This document shows, piece by piece, positions 41,101-45,689 of a DNA stretch of 64,000 bases. Source of the stretch: Cristatella mucedo (Eukaryota > Bryozoa > Phylactolaemata > Cristatellidae); the NCBI GenBank assembly GCA_009760855.2, contig WPIO01000047.1:2994001-3058000 (forward strand), in the 5' to 3' direction. Within the stretch, counting starts at the first letter, position 1; every line of letters starts with the position of its first letter. The notes under the pieces were generated by a model, which saw only the letters and a program-made list of their open reading frames with translations, did no database searches and was not told the DNA's origin. Made by a program: the position numbers and the translations under genes.

Positions 41101-44100
41101 CACAACCACATTTGCATTCTGACTCTGAGCATGTCACCCCTAACCATTTTATTCATGTTGTTTATCAAACATGATATTACTCGCCATTCAATTGCGTTTC
41201 CCTTCGCAGCAAATCTAAAGCACCTAGAAAGAGATTAAGTTCTCTTAGGGTGCTTTATCAAGTGCATTATTATTATTATTATTATTGAGTGGTTTAATTG
41301 AAAAAATAAAGGGTAGCGTGCACTTTGTCCTTTTCGCTTTTTAGAGTCGCAGACGGAGATGGGCAATGTTACATTACATTTCTCCGTGAAGAGCATCTAC
41401 TAAGACCCGTGAGTAGTAACAGGCATATTTAGGCCTGCCTTGCAGGGGTCTCTGACCGGTGACCTGTGCACACTCTAAGAAATTCCAGGAGGTAAGGTTG
41501 AAAACATATACGCTAATATTAAATTTGGTATTAAGATTGTAATCATAATTGGAAAAAAAGTACTGATTCATTTATAAAACTTTTTATGTTCCTTTGTAAG
41601 ATCATGTTGAGGCTTTAAAAGAGCCATACAGTTTCCTGCGACAAGACGTTTTCGAAAACCCACTGGCCACCCAAGCTACAGCTACCAGCTGTGCTGTCGA
41701 TCTTTCTTAGCGTCAGATATGAAGAAATTCACCCAATATCACGTATTCATGTATATCTTTCCTTGACCATTATATCAATGCCAAAATACCCTAGGTTTTA
41801 AATAAAAACCCTCCGATAAGTCGTAATAGGTCTTCAGACGAGAGCAGAAAATCGAAGAATGATAATTTTATTTTGTAAGTTCAGATGACATCGTGTCTCC
41901 CATCCTCATCTATCAAGACTGGGTCTGATTCGACCAAACTGAGACAAGTTCTTCCGAGAAAATAAAACTCATCAACTTGTAGCATAAAAAAGAAATCCCT
42001 TTTTATTAACTTCTTATCCACGAGCCGCAAAGCCTAGCAGGACCCAACGTGGCGCACGTAGCATTATCTTTTATGGTTCCATCGGTGCACAGCAAAGAGG
42101 ATGAAACAGTGTAAAGACCTAGCGGGACGCCTTGAGGTATGATACATTCAGTTTGCAGGACATCGATGACTTCAAATGGTAGCGTTCCTGATCAGTTACT
42201 ACAGCGTTGATTGTTCATACTGCAATGTCATGCTCTGCTATGGGCACAGTACTCATAGTAGGCTTTTCAACATGGTCGCCAGCATATGTCTATGTCTACG
42301 TTAACACATTTTTAGGTATTTTTCAGCTAAGGATTTATGATGGTTTTGCGTTTAGTATTAAGGGGCTGTATGTTTTGGGACTTAAGGTTTGTGGTTGACT
42401 GGTTAGATTTTGTTTTTTATTAGGCTTGAGGTTTTGGGTTTAGAGCTTAAGTCTTAGGGTTTAGTGTTTAGTATTTAAGTATTTGAGCGTGTTTAAATAA
42501 CATAAATATAAACATTCCCTGGCGACCATGCTTCAAAGTTTGCTATGAGTGAGCACTTTGCAGATAGCGGAACCTGGTACCCTTGTATGAACAAACGAAG
42601 CCGTACTAAGACGGAAGGCCAAGTTTCCGTGAGCCAGTAGGTCAAGCTGCCATGATCGACCTTCACATCAGCTTGCCGCATGTACACTACATGACACAGA
42701 GTAGCAATTCTAATGTAGGTCTGAAACTATTGTTTATTGGCTGAGTTCCAGTTCTCCCTGGCCAATCAAAATCTCCTTCAGAAACAAGAGATACTGCTGA
42801 TCAGCATGTGTTCTCCACCAACTGCAAAGGGCTGCATTTTCATTCTGAAAAATTGCTCAAGCAGCCCACGATCTTACTTGACTACTAGTTATTCTTTTTT
42901 GCAGTAAACAGGACAGCGCTTGAGCAGAGATCGTATTATCATCGGGTATATGTTCCTAAGACGTTATTATTATTTTCGTTATGACATTCAGTTTTTCAGG
43001 TGTTTTTGCCTTCAAAGAAACCTTTGCCACTTTTTTCACAACTGACAAGTTCAAATCACTGAGGATAGTCTTGTTAATGGCAGCTATGACGAACCTAGAG
43101 ATTCATGAAATAAATCTGAGAATGTTTTTTATAAATGGCAATCTTTAGGAAAAAATATACGTTAAACATGCATCGGCTCAAGCAGCGGCTGCTGAGGCTT
43201 TGGCTATGAAGTATCTTGGAAAGGCTGAATGAGTCACGAGTATCCAAATAGGCAGACGTCGAGCTTGCAACACTTTCACTCTCAACCAGACGTGTTAAAT
43301 TGTGGGCATACCTAGAGCAATCGCTTAGTTTCATGTAGGCCTGAATCCACTCCTTCCGAAGTTGGTAGAATTTTCAGAAAGCTGTATTGCTATTGAGTAA
43401 TGACTATGCTCACTACATGCAACGAATTTCCTACCGAAATATAGTTGGGAGCTTAATGGGAGGTAGACTTCCAAATATTTCAGCTTCTGTTGGACTTTCT
43501 AGTTGCTAAACTATTCATCTAGCTCTCAGCTTTGACGTCACCAAAGAAGATTAGCCCAAAGCTACCAGGCAGCCTGCGAATTGCGAATGACGCCCCTGGT
43601 CTCGTCAGCTTCTGAAGGACACGTGTTTTGAGCAGACGGCTCTGCCCGTCATGAAAAAGCGACAATCGCTGCTGCATTACCTTCGATGCAAATCGTATAA
43701 ATAGCGCGAGAAGCAGGCACAGAAGAATGGGTGGGACCGTGGCTCTAATCTCTCCCAGTAGAAGGCACGCAGCTTTTCCTAGATCTTTGCGATTGCTGTT
43801 TCAGTGTTTGCACGGGATACAACTGTGCATGGGATCGCTAACCAATTGACTCGCTTCTTTTTGCAGCCTTTAGAAAAGCGCCTCGAAAGACACTTCGTTC
43901 AATAATATATTTCGTTCTATTAAATATGCATGCTTTTATTATTTAGTTTATAATTTCTGTGTCTTTTGTCAAAGAAATCAAAACGTTGAAGGCAGCAGAG
44001 CCAATGGAAAAATCATCTTTGAGAGGCTGCCGAGTAAAGGTGACGAGGCGAGTCATGAACTTCAGCTGAATCTTCCTGTAGGATGTGAAGTCCGTAACAT

Positions 44101-44829
44101 TTTTGGGTACTAAAAAATAAGCTAGGGCAGCATGGATTCCCTTGTCTGAGCTGAGACAGAAGCATTCGTATTCTGAAGCCAAGCGATGCGAAGATTTCTA
44201 CTTTGTTTACGAGCGCTACAGTATCGTTCCGAACTCAGCGTGCATATTCAATGCATCCCTGATTGCATGGAGTGCCAGCTCTCTTAACAGCTGGATCTGT
44301 ATATCCACTCCCTATGGAAAAACTAGCCGATCGCCTTTCGATAATGCTGAAAAGGTTATTTTTTAAATAAATTAGTGAAATGAGCCCAAATTTACGGATT
44401 TTCGAAGACTACGATTCTTTCGCTTTCTTAACTCTCCATGGTACGTCTTCAGCGCAGGCACCTAGACGGAAGCCAATCTAACAGTTCTGTGACCAGATCC
44501 CCAAATACGGCATACTTCTTGTACCATACAACTCTATAGCTAAAACCAATAAATGTACTATAACCAGAAACCCTTTAGCCTTTAGCTGCTCATCCCTTTC
44601 ATGCTACCAGCACATTGTTGCTCAAGCAACCGTCAGTTCGGCCTCCAAACTTGTCATACGACTCGAGGGAATTTAAATCCAGACTCACTGTGCCTTCTCT
44701 ATCGTCTGAAGTTCCCAGTTCATTCATCGTGAGCGGAACCGTAAATTTCTTAAGATGCTCATCAAGGCTGTTATTTGATCGAGAGAAGAGTAGTTTAAAA
44801 AATATCAGAAACACACCATCAATCGCCAT
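2114..44829 (-). CDS. Semaphorin gene 2 (5' nine exons; 3' end off window)
   Basis: Spliced minus-strand gene. Exons in transcript order: 44829-44608, 36214-36103, 26944-26768, 26619-26449, 24681-24367, 19843-19789, 11911-11722, 11499-11399, 2196-2114. They total 1426 nt, or 475 codons plus one base. Exon lengths and split codons agree at all eight junctions. The product is a signal peptide followed by a nearly whole sema domain, a seven-bladed propeller ligand fold acting outside the cell, normally through plexin receptors in cell guidance. Visible sema signatures, in order, are ASNDYIYNL, DGNLYAGG, SRVGRVCKDD, a W-TTFWKATLKCSIPG-like segment, ILYAVFN, GSAICAY, SLLDRNVSPV and the RALDG-YD-LFVGT strand. 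The PSI and membrane exons are expected left of base 1. The introns are mostly LINE and SINE debris. The domain is divergent, and the function is inferred from the family only. Confidence 0.82.
2535..3145 (-). mobile_element. LINE-A 3' end
   Basis: Minus strand. It begins with an AATAATAATT tail remnant and the GGTGCTTT/GCTGCAAA-type 3' UTR. It then continues into the conserved C-terminal RT segment reading FGSYAPKAWSSLPTF near 2900. It is 5' truncated and degenerate, lying in the intron after exon 8 of gene 2. Confidence 0.8.
3146..3594. other. Unassigned intron sequence
   Basis: Intron of gene 2 between two LINE copies. An open minus frame overlaps its left part but has no known motif and merges into the LINE-A remnant. 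Confidence 0.5.
3595..3938 (-). mobile_element. LINE-B solitary 3' end
   Basis: Begins with TGTAATGTAATG and carries the LINE-B 3' UTR and last ORF part, to the segment before the conserved SFSSAGPRLWNSLPQ-type block. It abuts a second LINE-B 3' end in the same orientation at 3939, so two insertions are stacked. Confidence 0.8.
3939..6600 (-). mobile_element. LINE-B long copy with full RT region
   Basis: Longest LINE-B here. On the minus strand it runs from the linker (about 6480), through LANYRPVSLLPFLSKILE (about 5800), GSIIGPLLFFLY, the FYADDTQSY catalytic motif (about 5310) and LKLNDDETELLIIGH, to the C-terminal domain and 3' UTR. Frameshifts at about 5120 and 5470-5700 break the ORF. 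This is the CR1/L2-type non-LTR reverse transcriptase, which copies element RNA at a nicked target. The 3' part carries an internal tandem duplication. Confidence 0.88.
4051..4750 (-). repeat. Two-copy tandem duplication (~350 bp) inside LINE-B
   Basis: The stretch starting GCCAACAGACTTCGTC occurs at about 4051 and again at about 4400. Both units end at GTGGGTCAGCGTA. The junction at 4399/4400 joins unit end to unit start directly. The copies differ at a modest number of positions, so the duplication is not very recent. Confidence 0.85.
6688..6762 (+). mobile_element. LINE-A tail remnant
   Basis: AAAGCACCTAGAAAGAGATT followed by GGGTGCTTTATCAAGTGTG and a TTATTTTTATTAT tail, the characteristic plus-strand LINE-A terminus. 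Confidence 0.75.
6780..8640 (-). mobile_element. Old LINE-B-like copy, interrupted
   Basis: Diverged minus-strand relative of LINE-B covering the C-terminal domain (about 6870-7400), the RT core (about 7650-8150) and the region upstream (8200-8600). All frames are broken. A younger LINE-B 3' end sits inside it at 6982-7187. Confidence 0.75.
6982..7187 (-). mobile_element. LINE-B 3' end nested in the older copy
   Basis: Starts CTGTAATGTAATGTAATG and ends after GAGGTAGTGAGTAGC. The host element reads continuously across it: CAAGCC on the left, ATGGTGGGCCTTGTG on the right. The AGCC at both borders may be a short target duplication. Confidence 0.75.
8641..9290. other. Unassigned AT-rich intron sequence
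   Basis: No exon, RNA gene or clear repeat seen. Open frames are short and featureless. Confidence 0.5.
9291..10613 (+). mobile_element. LINE-A copy, RT core to tail
   Basis: Plus strand, 5' truncated. It is recognisable from the AAFDTID equivalent at 9295, through the SALGPLLF block (about 9470), LKFNDDKTN (about 9680) and the C-terminal repeat HITPLLADLHFLPVKQRID (about 10050). It ends at GGGCGCTATATAAAGTG and a TTATTATTATTAT tail. Multiple frameshifts and the loss of the ADD motif show it is dead. Confidence 0.85.
10741..11032 (-). mobile_element. LINE-A 3' end
   Basis: Minus strand. AATAATAATAATAATAATGC tail, then GCACTTGATAAAGCGCC and the 3' UTR. It faces the tail of the plus copy ending at 10613, so the two tails are about 130 bp apart. 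Confidence 0.82.
11110..11350 (+). mobile_element. Diverged LINE-A 3' UTR
   Basis: Matches the 3' UTR layout of the copy ending near 18600: TGTGCTGACACTG, then CTTGTGCACATCAC, ATGTTACCACTAATCAT, and finally GTTAAGTGCCTGGCAAGAGATT. It ends about 50 bp before gene 2 exon 8. Confidence 0.65.
11399..11499 (-). CDS. Gene 2 exon 8: HPLMD-equivalent segment
   Basis: Acceptor ATGTATTTTTAG, then 33 codons plus 2 nt, then donor CATGG|GTAAGG. It begins with Cys, as expected after the PRPG region, and encodes YPQSLLDRNVSPVTGQPLL. This aligns with the semaphorin HPLMD-AV-P--GRP-L element. GG completes with G of exon 9 to give glycine. Only 222 bp separate it from exon 7. Confidence 0.82.
11722..11911 (-). 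CDS. Gene 2 exon 7: GSAICAY sema segment
   Basis: Acceptor TTTCTGCTTCAG, then 1 nt plus 63 codons, then donor CAAAT|GTGAGC, phase 0. It encodes NSILGSAICAYEKSG, FSGPIYEL and a Trp-containing KQWTWRR stretch. This matches the semaphorin SI-GSAVCAF...F-GP...W element. The first codon is split with exon 6 and the last codon is whole. Confidence 0.9.
12395..12565 (+). mobile_element. SINE-1 copy
   Basis: The tRNA-like head has a weak A box near 12410 and the B box AGTTCGAATCC at 12452-12462. The body ends GGCTGTTTAGTCAGCTTATCTTTTT. It shares order and many bases with the copies at 32489 and 55299. Confidence 0.72.
12566..13855. other. Intron of gene 2 with simple repeats only
   Basis: Between exons 6 and 7. 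It contains an AT run (13031-13050) and a TG run (13096-13111). The open frame at 13171-13512 shows no domain or composition that suggests coding. Confidence 0.5.
13031..13050. repeat. (AT)n microsatellite
   Basis: Twenty bases of near-pure TA/AT dinucleotides followed by AT-rich sequence, and 45 bp further a short TG run at 13096-13111. Confidence 0.9.
15449..15716 (-). mobile_element. LINE-A 3' end inserted in LINE-A
   Basis: Minus strand. A TATAATAATAAAAATATATT tail, then GCGCCAGAGAACTTAATC, the 3' UTR, and the segment reading GTGGGTCCGTGTGATTCG on the minus strand. The host reads LP-type RT upstream sequence on both sides. Confidence 0.82.
16775..18165 (-). mobile_element. LINE-B inserted in LINE-A
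   Basis: Minus strand, from the 3' end (ATGTCATGTCATGTATCTCC) to a truncated 5' end in the LDLSAAFDTID region at about 18110. A 249-codon open frame (17329-18078) keeps VPQGSVLGPLLFSIYTQPLG, HFYADDTRLYLSF and LKLNDDKTELLFIGH, so the polymerase centre is intact. The C-terminal part is shifted. It is the best preserved LINE-B RT core in the window. Confidence 0.88.
16794..16868. repeat. ~37 bp tandem duplication at LINE-B 3' end
   Basis: The block beginning TCTCCTTCAGTAACTCC and ending ATAAAGACCATG occurs twice in direct succession without a change that I can see. Confidence 0.85.
18641..19539. other. Unassigned intron sequence
   Basis: No exon or repeat seen apart from a 22 bp direct duplication of AGCTTGCAGAAGGGGCATAT near 19388-19431. 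Confidence 0.5.
19540..19601 (+). mobile_element. LINE-A tail remnant
   Basis: GAGTTCTCTGAGAGCGCTTT, then ACCAAGTGTGTTATTATTATTA: the last 60 bp of LINE-A on the plus strand, about 190 bp left of gene 2 exon 6. Confidence 0.75.
19789..19843 (-). CDS. Gene 2 exon 6: 55 bp micro-exon, YAVF strand
   Basis: 55 bp: 2 nt plus 17 codons plus 2 nt. It encodes EILYAVFNTD, the sema strand usually seen as LYGVFT. The donor ACAG|GTAAGC is strong and the acceptor TTTGTACAAG is only fair. AT completes the G left by exon 5. AG joins A of exon 7 to give arginine, so the protein reads across into NSILGSAICAY without a gap. It is too short for ordinary open-frame searches. Confidence 0.82.
19909..20637 (-). 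mobile_element. LINE-A 3' half
   Basis: Minus strand. AATAATAATAAAAATAATG tail, 3' UTR, then an ORF remnant at 20314-20631. This remnant keeps ITPLLVDLHWLPVKQRID-type residues and AIRRLQLVQNSAARLVC. It is 5' truncated before the RT core. Confidence 0.87.
20950..21290 (-). mobile_element. Diverged LINE-A 3' end
   Basis: TTTTTATAGCGTCCTCAAGC, then GCTGCAAAGAAAGCATGACC and the usual 3' UTR order on the minus strand, with many changes. An older copy than its neighbours. Confidence 0.68.
21291..21470 (+). mobile_element. LINE-A tail with expanded ATT/ATC repeat
   Basis: Plus strand. GCAGCAAATATAAAGTGCCT, then GAGTTCTCTGAG, and a long degenerate ATTATT/ATCATT tail to 21460. It follows directly on a minus-strand LINE-A 3' end. 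Confidence 0.68.
21471..22373. other. Unassigned intron sequence
   Basis: No supported feature. A hydrophobic open frame on the minus strand (22173-22373) looks like a membrane segment but has no splice context. Confidence 0.45.
22374..22445 (-). mobile_element. LINE-A tail remnant
   Basis: ATAATAATAC, then GTCTAGCACCGTCACAGAAC and TTTCTAGCACGTTTAC, a diverged minus-strand LINE-A terminus. Confidence 0.55.
22925..23110 (-). mobile_element. Diverged LINE-A 3' fragment
   Basis: Contains GCTGCAAA-, GCATGCATAAGCACACCAAGG- and TTCTTTTTAAAAGCCGTCAA-like blocks in the order of the LINE-A 3' UTR on the minus strand. Confidence 0.6.
23500..23830 (+). mobile_element. LINE-A C-terminal RT fragment
   Basis: Plus strand. 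It matches the ATSRLDFCNSLLTGLP to HITPLLADLHWLPVKQRID section across two frames. It stops before the 3' UTR. Confidence 0.75.
23831..24366. other. Unassigned intron sequence
   Basis: Immediately downstream of gene 2 exon 5. No feature seen. Confidence 0.45.
24367..24681 (-). CDS. Gene 2 exon 5: core sema domain
   Basis: Acceptor TTTTCATTTGCAG, then 2 nt plus 104 codons plus 1 nt, then donor GTTG|GTAAGC. It encodes PNFVQSFETALEVYWIF, then SRVGRVCKDDD, then TTFWKATLKCSIPGKYS. These are the most diagnostic semaphorin blocks: FV-SF...VYFFF-E-A, SR-ARVCK-D, and W-TFLKARL-CSVPG. Upstream open frame also exists, but it runs into a TGA and has no sema match, so the polypyrimidine acceptor sets the start. 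Confidence 0.9.
25660..25860 (+). mobile_element. Possible second SINE type with AATA tail
   Basis: A tRNA-like head (TTTCCCTTAGTGGCCCAGG, then GGGTTTGAGTTGGGCGG as a B box) is followed by about 90 bp and a TAAATAAAATAAATAAATAA tail. The A box lies close to the B box, so the head may be rearranged. Confidence 0.42.
26045..26118 (-). mobile_element. tRNA-like sequence (Thr-type), pseudogene or SINE head
   Basis: The minus strand reads GCTCTGTAGCTCAATCTGTA, then a GGTAA anticodon-loop-like segment in the usual Thr(GGU) context, then GGATCGCGGTTCGTC as a T-arm. The D-arm and A box are good. The acceptor stem does not close and the T-loop lacks the A of TTCGA, so it is not a functional tRNA gene. 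Confidence 0.45.
26449..26619 (-). CDS. Gene 2 exon 4: sema domain, LYAGG strand
   Basis: Acceptor TTTCTTACAG, then 2 nt plus 56 codons plus 1 nt, then donor GGGGAG|GTAAGT, both strong. It encodes DGNLYAGGMAMK and then a segment ending GVYSLRVEEVRG. This is the semaphorin DG-LY-GT element followed by the R-x-L...LR region. It is separated from exon 3 by an intron of only 148 bp, the shortest in the gene. The final G pairs with AG of exon 5 to form glutamate. Confidence 0.83.
26768..26944 (-). CDS. Gene 2 exon 3: sema domain
   Basis: Acceptor GCTTTTTTAG, then 2 nt plus 58 codons plus 1 nt, then donor GCAA|GTAAGT. It encodes KRYISKCDYATHL, ERMFIC, and further on NGSCDLRKIHYG. This corresponds to the C-x-NYI...L-V-CG...C region of semaphorins, although the usual CGTNA is diverged to CMQKA. 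The final A joins GT of exon 4 to give serine just before DGNLYAGG. Confidence 0.78.
26945..27944. other. Unassigned intron sequence upstream of exon 3
   Basis: Open frames on both strands at 26970-27384 overlap without motifs. I see no exon, repeat or RNA gene. Confidence 0.45.
27945..28466 (+). mobile_element. LINE-B C-terminal domain and 3' UTR
   Basis: Plus strand, 5' truncated. KARHGLAPPYLSELLHQFQP, then GDRSFSSAGPRLWNSLPQFL, and the 3' UTR ending GTTACAGAAGGAGATACATTAC. Small indels break the frame. Confidence 0.85.
28470..28535 (-). mobile_element. LINE-B short inverted fragment
   Basis: The ACCAATTAGAAGAGCAAAAT segment and CGTCTAGGGCCTATCTATGA match the RT region around 17660-17715, in the opposite orientation to the preceding copy. 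Confidence 0.6.
28840..29160 (-). mobile_element. LINE-B AAFDTID-region fragment
   Basis: Minus strand. LDLSAASDTVGHDIILE reads at about 28860-28930, followed by the upstream motif region. All other parts are missing. Confidence 0.72.
29165..30215 (-). mobile_element. LINE-B copy with deleted polymerase core
   Basis: Minus strand. The 3' end (GTGTGATGTATCTGCGCCTG), the C-terminal domain and the KTELLLIGQP region lead to about 30130. It then jumps directly to the upstream segment (SLDKEVGPKSFK) seen at 5870-5930. The catalytic RT blocks between are missing. Confidence 0.75.
30225..32345 (-). mobile_element. LINE-A copy, linker to tail
   Basis: Minus strand. 3' UTR (30230-30500), C-terminal domain (30500-30850), RT core with KYGVSHDNFLGPLLSTVYTL, and LQLCFDPFQ at about 31180-31330. 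The AAFDTI area is at about 31480, and the linker runs to 32340. The FYADD equivalent is FCVND, so the catalytic motif is destroyed. Confidence 0.82.
32352..32415 (-). mobile_element. LINE-A tail remnant
   Basis: AATAATAAGAAAAATATAAC, then GTATAACGCTCTAAGAGGAA and TTAATCTCTATTCAGGC: a bare minus-strand LINE-A end abutting the linker of the previous copy. Confidence 0.65.
32420..32486 (-). mobile_element. tRNA-like SINE head, inverted
   Basis: The minus strand reads AGCCCAGTGGTTAATGTGCT, an A-box-like TRGCNNAGTGG, followed by GACCTAGGTCTGGCCGAGG. It adjoins the next SINE head to head. Confidence 0.5.
32489..32668 (+). mobile_element. SINE-1, best preserved copy
   Basis: The A box region GGCTCACTAGGTAAGGTGG is at about 32499 and the B box GGTTCGAATCC at 32550-32560. 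The body has GGCCGTAAAGGCTCTTCTG and ends AGGCTGTTAAATCAGCTAAT, then T-rich. Total about 180 bp. Four other copies in the window share this order. Confidence 0.82.
32669..36102. other. Intron 2 of gene 2, left part, no feature seen
   Basis: About 3.4 kb with no recognisable LINE, SINE or exon. Open frames at 33564-33857 and 35275-35466 are short and lack motifs. Confidence 0.5.
36103..36214 (-). CDS. Gene 2 exon 2: start of sema domain
   Basis: The acceptor is CCATCTGCAG at 36215-36216. 37 codons plus one base encode TRLAFNVVSASNDYIYNL and end FECSQR. This matches the first sema/plexin strands (L-x-x-L plus a VGA-N-LY-L type strand) and the E-C of the first disulphide region. The donor used is AAAGAG|GTCTCC, a weak match to consensus. 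A better-looking donor, ACT|GTAAGT, lies 13 bp on, but this reading frame meets a TGA just before it. The weak donor leaves G, which joins CT of exon 3 to give alanine and restores a sema-like E-C-x5-K-x5-C spacing. Confidence 0.65.
36838..36955 (-). mobile_element. LINE-A tail and 3' UTR fragment
   Basis: GTAATAATAAAAATGATACA, then CCTCAGAGAACTCGATCTC and GGCACTTTACATCTACTGC on the minus strand. It lies in intron 1 of gene 2. Confidence 0.72.
36956..38431. other. Intron 1 sequence, no firm feature
   Basis: Contains an imperfect GCGCTAACTAAGCGCTAACC direct duplication near 37145-37165. Nothing else that I can support. Confidence 0.45.
38432..38555. repeat. 124 bp near-perfect palindrome
   Basis: The left arm begins AATTTCGATGAAATCTTAAT and the right arm ends ATTAAGATTTTATCGAAATT. 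The centre is AAGTTAT-AA-ATAACTT at 38486-38501. Only a few mismatches separate the arms, so the strand could form a stem of about 60 bp. It is AT-rich and non-coding, like a fold-back MITE. Confidence 0.9.
38788..39173 (+). mobile_element. LINE-A 3' end
   Basis: Plus strand. SFGDRAFSSYAPKTWNSLPT-type C-terminus, 3' UTR, GAGGACGCTTTATCAAGTG and a TTATTATTATTATTA tail. 5' truncated. Confidence 0.85.
39405..39780 (+). mobile_element. LINE-B C-terminal fragment
   Basis: Plus strand. CVDNKLAVPFLRLKTVGDRS-type block, here VGDRSICFAGPRVWNALSKF near 39535-39590, then the 3' UTR start. Degenerate. Confidence 0.7.
39785..41286 (+). mobile_element. LINE-A best preserved copy, 5' truncated
   Basis: From FQSGFRANHS (about 39810) through the whole RT and C-terminal domain, stop, 3' UTR, GGGTGCTTTATCAAGTG and a TTATTATTATTATTATT tail. 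The endonuclease half is missing. It sits in intron 1 of gene 2, antisense to the gene. Confidence 0.92.
39854..41056 (+). CDS. LINE-A reverse transcriptase, 400-codon open frame
   Basis: Non-LTR reverse transcriptase fragment, CR1/L2 type by its motifs. Residues about 14-32 give RVSLLVLLDLSAAFDTIDH. GLPQGSVLGPVLFTVYTL follows at about residues 76-93. Catalytic motif FNADDTQLYLCF is at about residues 110-121, and LKLNDDKTNLLAMG at about 155-168. The C-terminal domain has LDFCNSLLTGLPAYAIRRL and FGDHAFCSYGPKAWNSLP. The chain ends TAFSGSL. The usual Tyr before ADD is Asn. The first methionine is arbitrary, because the element is truncated before the finger region. It is long and uninterrupted, unlike every other copy here, so insertion is relatively recent. 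It is not expected to be an expressed host gene. Confidence 0.85.
   Translation: MLRVYNDLLRNANIGRVSLLVLLDLSAAFDTIDHKVLLERLSSRLGITGTALQWFRSYLSGRLQSIDVNGQRSSEVPLKYGLPQGSVLGPVLFTVYTLSLADVIAKHNLGFHFNADDTQLYLCFDPSQPLSTSNSLNSLAACIDDIRTWMAANFLKLNDDKTNLLAMGKPSVIQRLERLSLKIGSASISPVESARNLGVIFQSDLSLNHHISSTVKSAYFQLHNIAKIRACLDKDTTSKLVHAFVTSRLDFCNSLLTGLPAYAIRRLQHVQNSAARLVCRERCSCHITPLLANLRWLPVKQRIDFKVLSLTFRSLYFMAPAYLSDTLPHQAKHRTTRFSESNSLEIPSTHLKSFGDHAFCSYGPKAWNSLPTCVRTSPDLITFKRKFKTQLFRTAFSGSL
41287..44607. other. Intron 1 of gene 2, right part
   Basis: About 3.3 kb with one fold-back element (listed separately) and otherwise no recognised repeat. Open frames at 43095-43334 and 43943-44182 on the minus strand were examined as exons and not accepted. 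Confidence 0.5.
42268..42540. repeat. Fold-back element with degenerate TTTAGGG-like core
   Basis: CATGGTCGCCAG occurs at about 42270 followed by CATATGTCTATGTCTACGTT. Its reverse complement, CTGGCGACCATG, occurs at about 42522, preceded by AACATAAATATAAACATTCC. Between the arms is G/T-rich sequence with words such as GGTTTTGGGTTTAG and CTTAGGGTTTAGTGTTTAG. Confidence 0.6.
44608..44829 (-). CDS. Gene 2 exon 1: start codon and signal peptide
   Basis: 74 codons starting at ATG 44829-44827, with A at -3 and G at +4. The N-terminus MAIDGVFLIFFKLLFS has a hydrophobic core like a secretory signal peptide. A hydrophilic stretch follows, with acidic and Ser/Thr residues and then DKFGGRTDGCLSNN. The exon ends CTG|GTAGCA in phase 0, and reading on gives a stop two codons later. 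Codon phase matches the next exon, giving a sema-like join VL-TRLAFN. It lies about 300 bp downstream of the CpG-rich block, which suits a first coding exon. This exon has no strong family signature of its own, so the assignment rests on position, signal peptide and phase. Confidence 0.62.
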
Positions 44830-45119
44830 ACTAATCTAGGTTCTTTCAGTTAGTTGGTTAGTTCGCGTAATTAATGGCAGAGCCGAATGGTGTATAATTG
44901 ACAAGGGTGTATAATTGACTCAGACAAACGAGCGCTCGCTGTATCATTTTCGCTATTTCGATAAACTTTTAAATGAATACACACGTATTTGAAGAAACCG
45001 CGATAGAGTGAAGCCTCGAAAGTTGAAGCACGAAGTGGCGAGGGACGACTGTGTACATAAATGTATATACATGATCAAATGAAGTTCACGCTCTTTGAAA
45101 TAAAACAACTCAGTATAAG

Positions 45120-45480
45120 CGGCGACGCTATAGCACGACCGACGGGGATGGTACGGCCAGCGCTGCCAGCTCGGCGTTAGCGGCGGCGGCATCGGCATCG
45201 GCGGCGGCGGCGGCGGCGTCGGCGGCGTCGGCGGCGTCGGCGGTCTACGCGCGACGCTCGGTGCAACAACGACTGCGGCGGCTGCGACGGTGAGCTTTGT
45301 ACGGGCGGTAGCCGGCGGTGCCGATGTCGGGAGCGGCGGCGGTGGCGGTGGCGTCGACCGAGGATACTGCTACTCGCTCGCGGCTGCTGTCGAGAGCGCC
45401 TGCTGCTGGCCGCCCCGGGGCAGAGCTTTGACCATGCACTTGGTAATCTGCCAAAAAGCAGGGCCGCAGTGACCACAGTT
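45120..45480. promoter_or_regulatory. CpG-rich block upstream of semaphorin gene 2
   Basis: GC-rich, CpG-dense stretch in an otherwise AT-rich window, about 290-650 bp upstream of the gene 2 start codon. It contains the GGC/GTC repeat and many GCG and CGG words. Its position between the gene 1 terminal exon and the gene 2 first exon suggests a promoter or 5' UTR region, but no TATA box or initiator can be assigned with confidence. Confidence 0.4.
45179..45243. repeat. GGC/GTC simple repeat
   Basis: Tandem GGC triplets interrupted by ATC and GTC, as units of GGCATC, GGC and GGCGTC. Both strands stay open across it. The minus strand reads as an Arg-rich run and the plus strand as Gly/Ala, as any such triplet repeat would. 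I do not take it as coding. Confidence 0.85.
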
Positions 45481-45600
45481 CTAATGACTATAATGTAGGA
45501 ATATGTTATATATTACATACTAATTAAAATTTTTACAAAATATGTAAGCAAGGCAATTTATATCATGAGATTTTCATATGGGAGGGGAGGAAATGCCAAA

Positions 45601-45680
45601 CCGGGGGGGGAGATGTCCTACCCCAGGGGGAATCGTCCAGGGGGAGTGTCGGGGGGGGGGGGGTAATGTCCGTACCCCCA
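45601..45680 (+). repeat. G-run cluster with quadruplex potential
   Basis: Four separate runs of 5 to 13 consecutive G (about 45604, 45627, 45640 and 45651) on the plus strand within 65 bp, with short C runs between and after. This meets the simple pattern for intramolecular G-quadruplexes. It lies about 0.8 kb upstream of gene 2 on its template-complement side. Confidence 0.75.
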
Positions 45681-45689
45681 AAACCCCCT

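Noticed and set aside
43943-44182. Minus-strand open frame considered as gene 2 exon 2
   Set aside because: A good acceptor-like CTTCTGTCTCAG exists, but there is no consensus donor in frame and no sema similarity. Exons 1 and 2 already fit in phase without it.
45177-45476. Arg-rich and Gly-rich open frames over the GGC repeat
   Set aside because: Open on several frames simply because the triplet repeat lacks stops; no other support.
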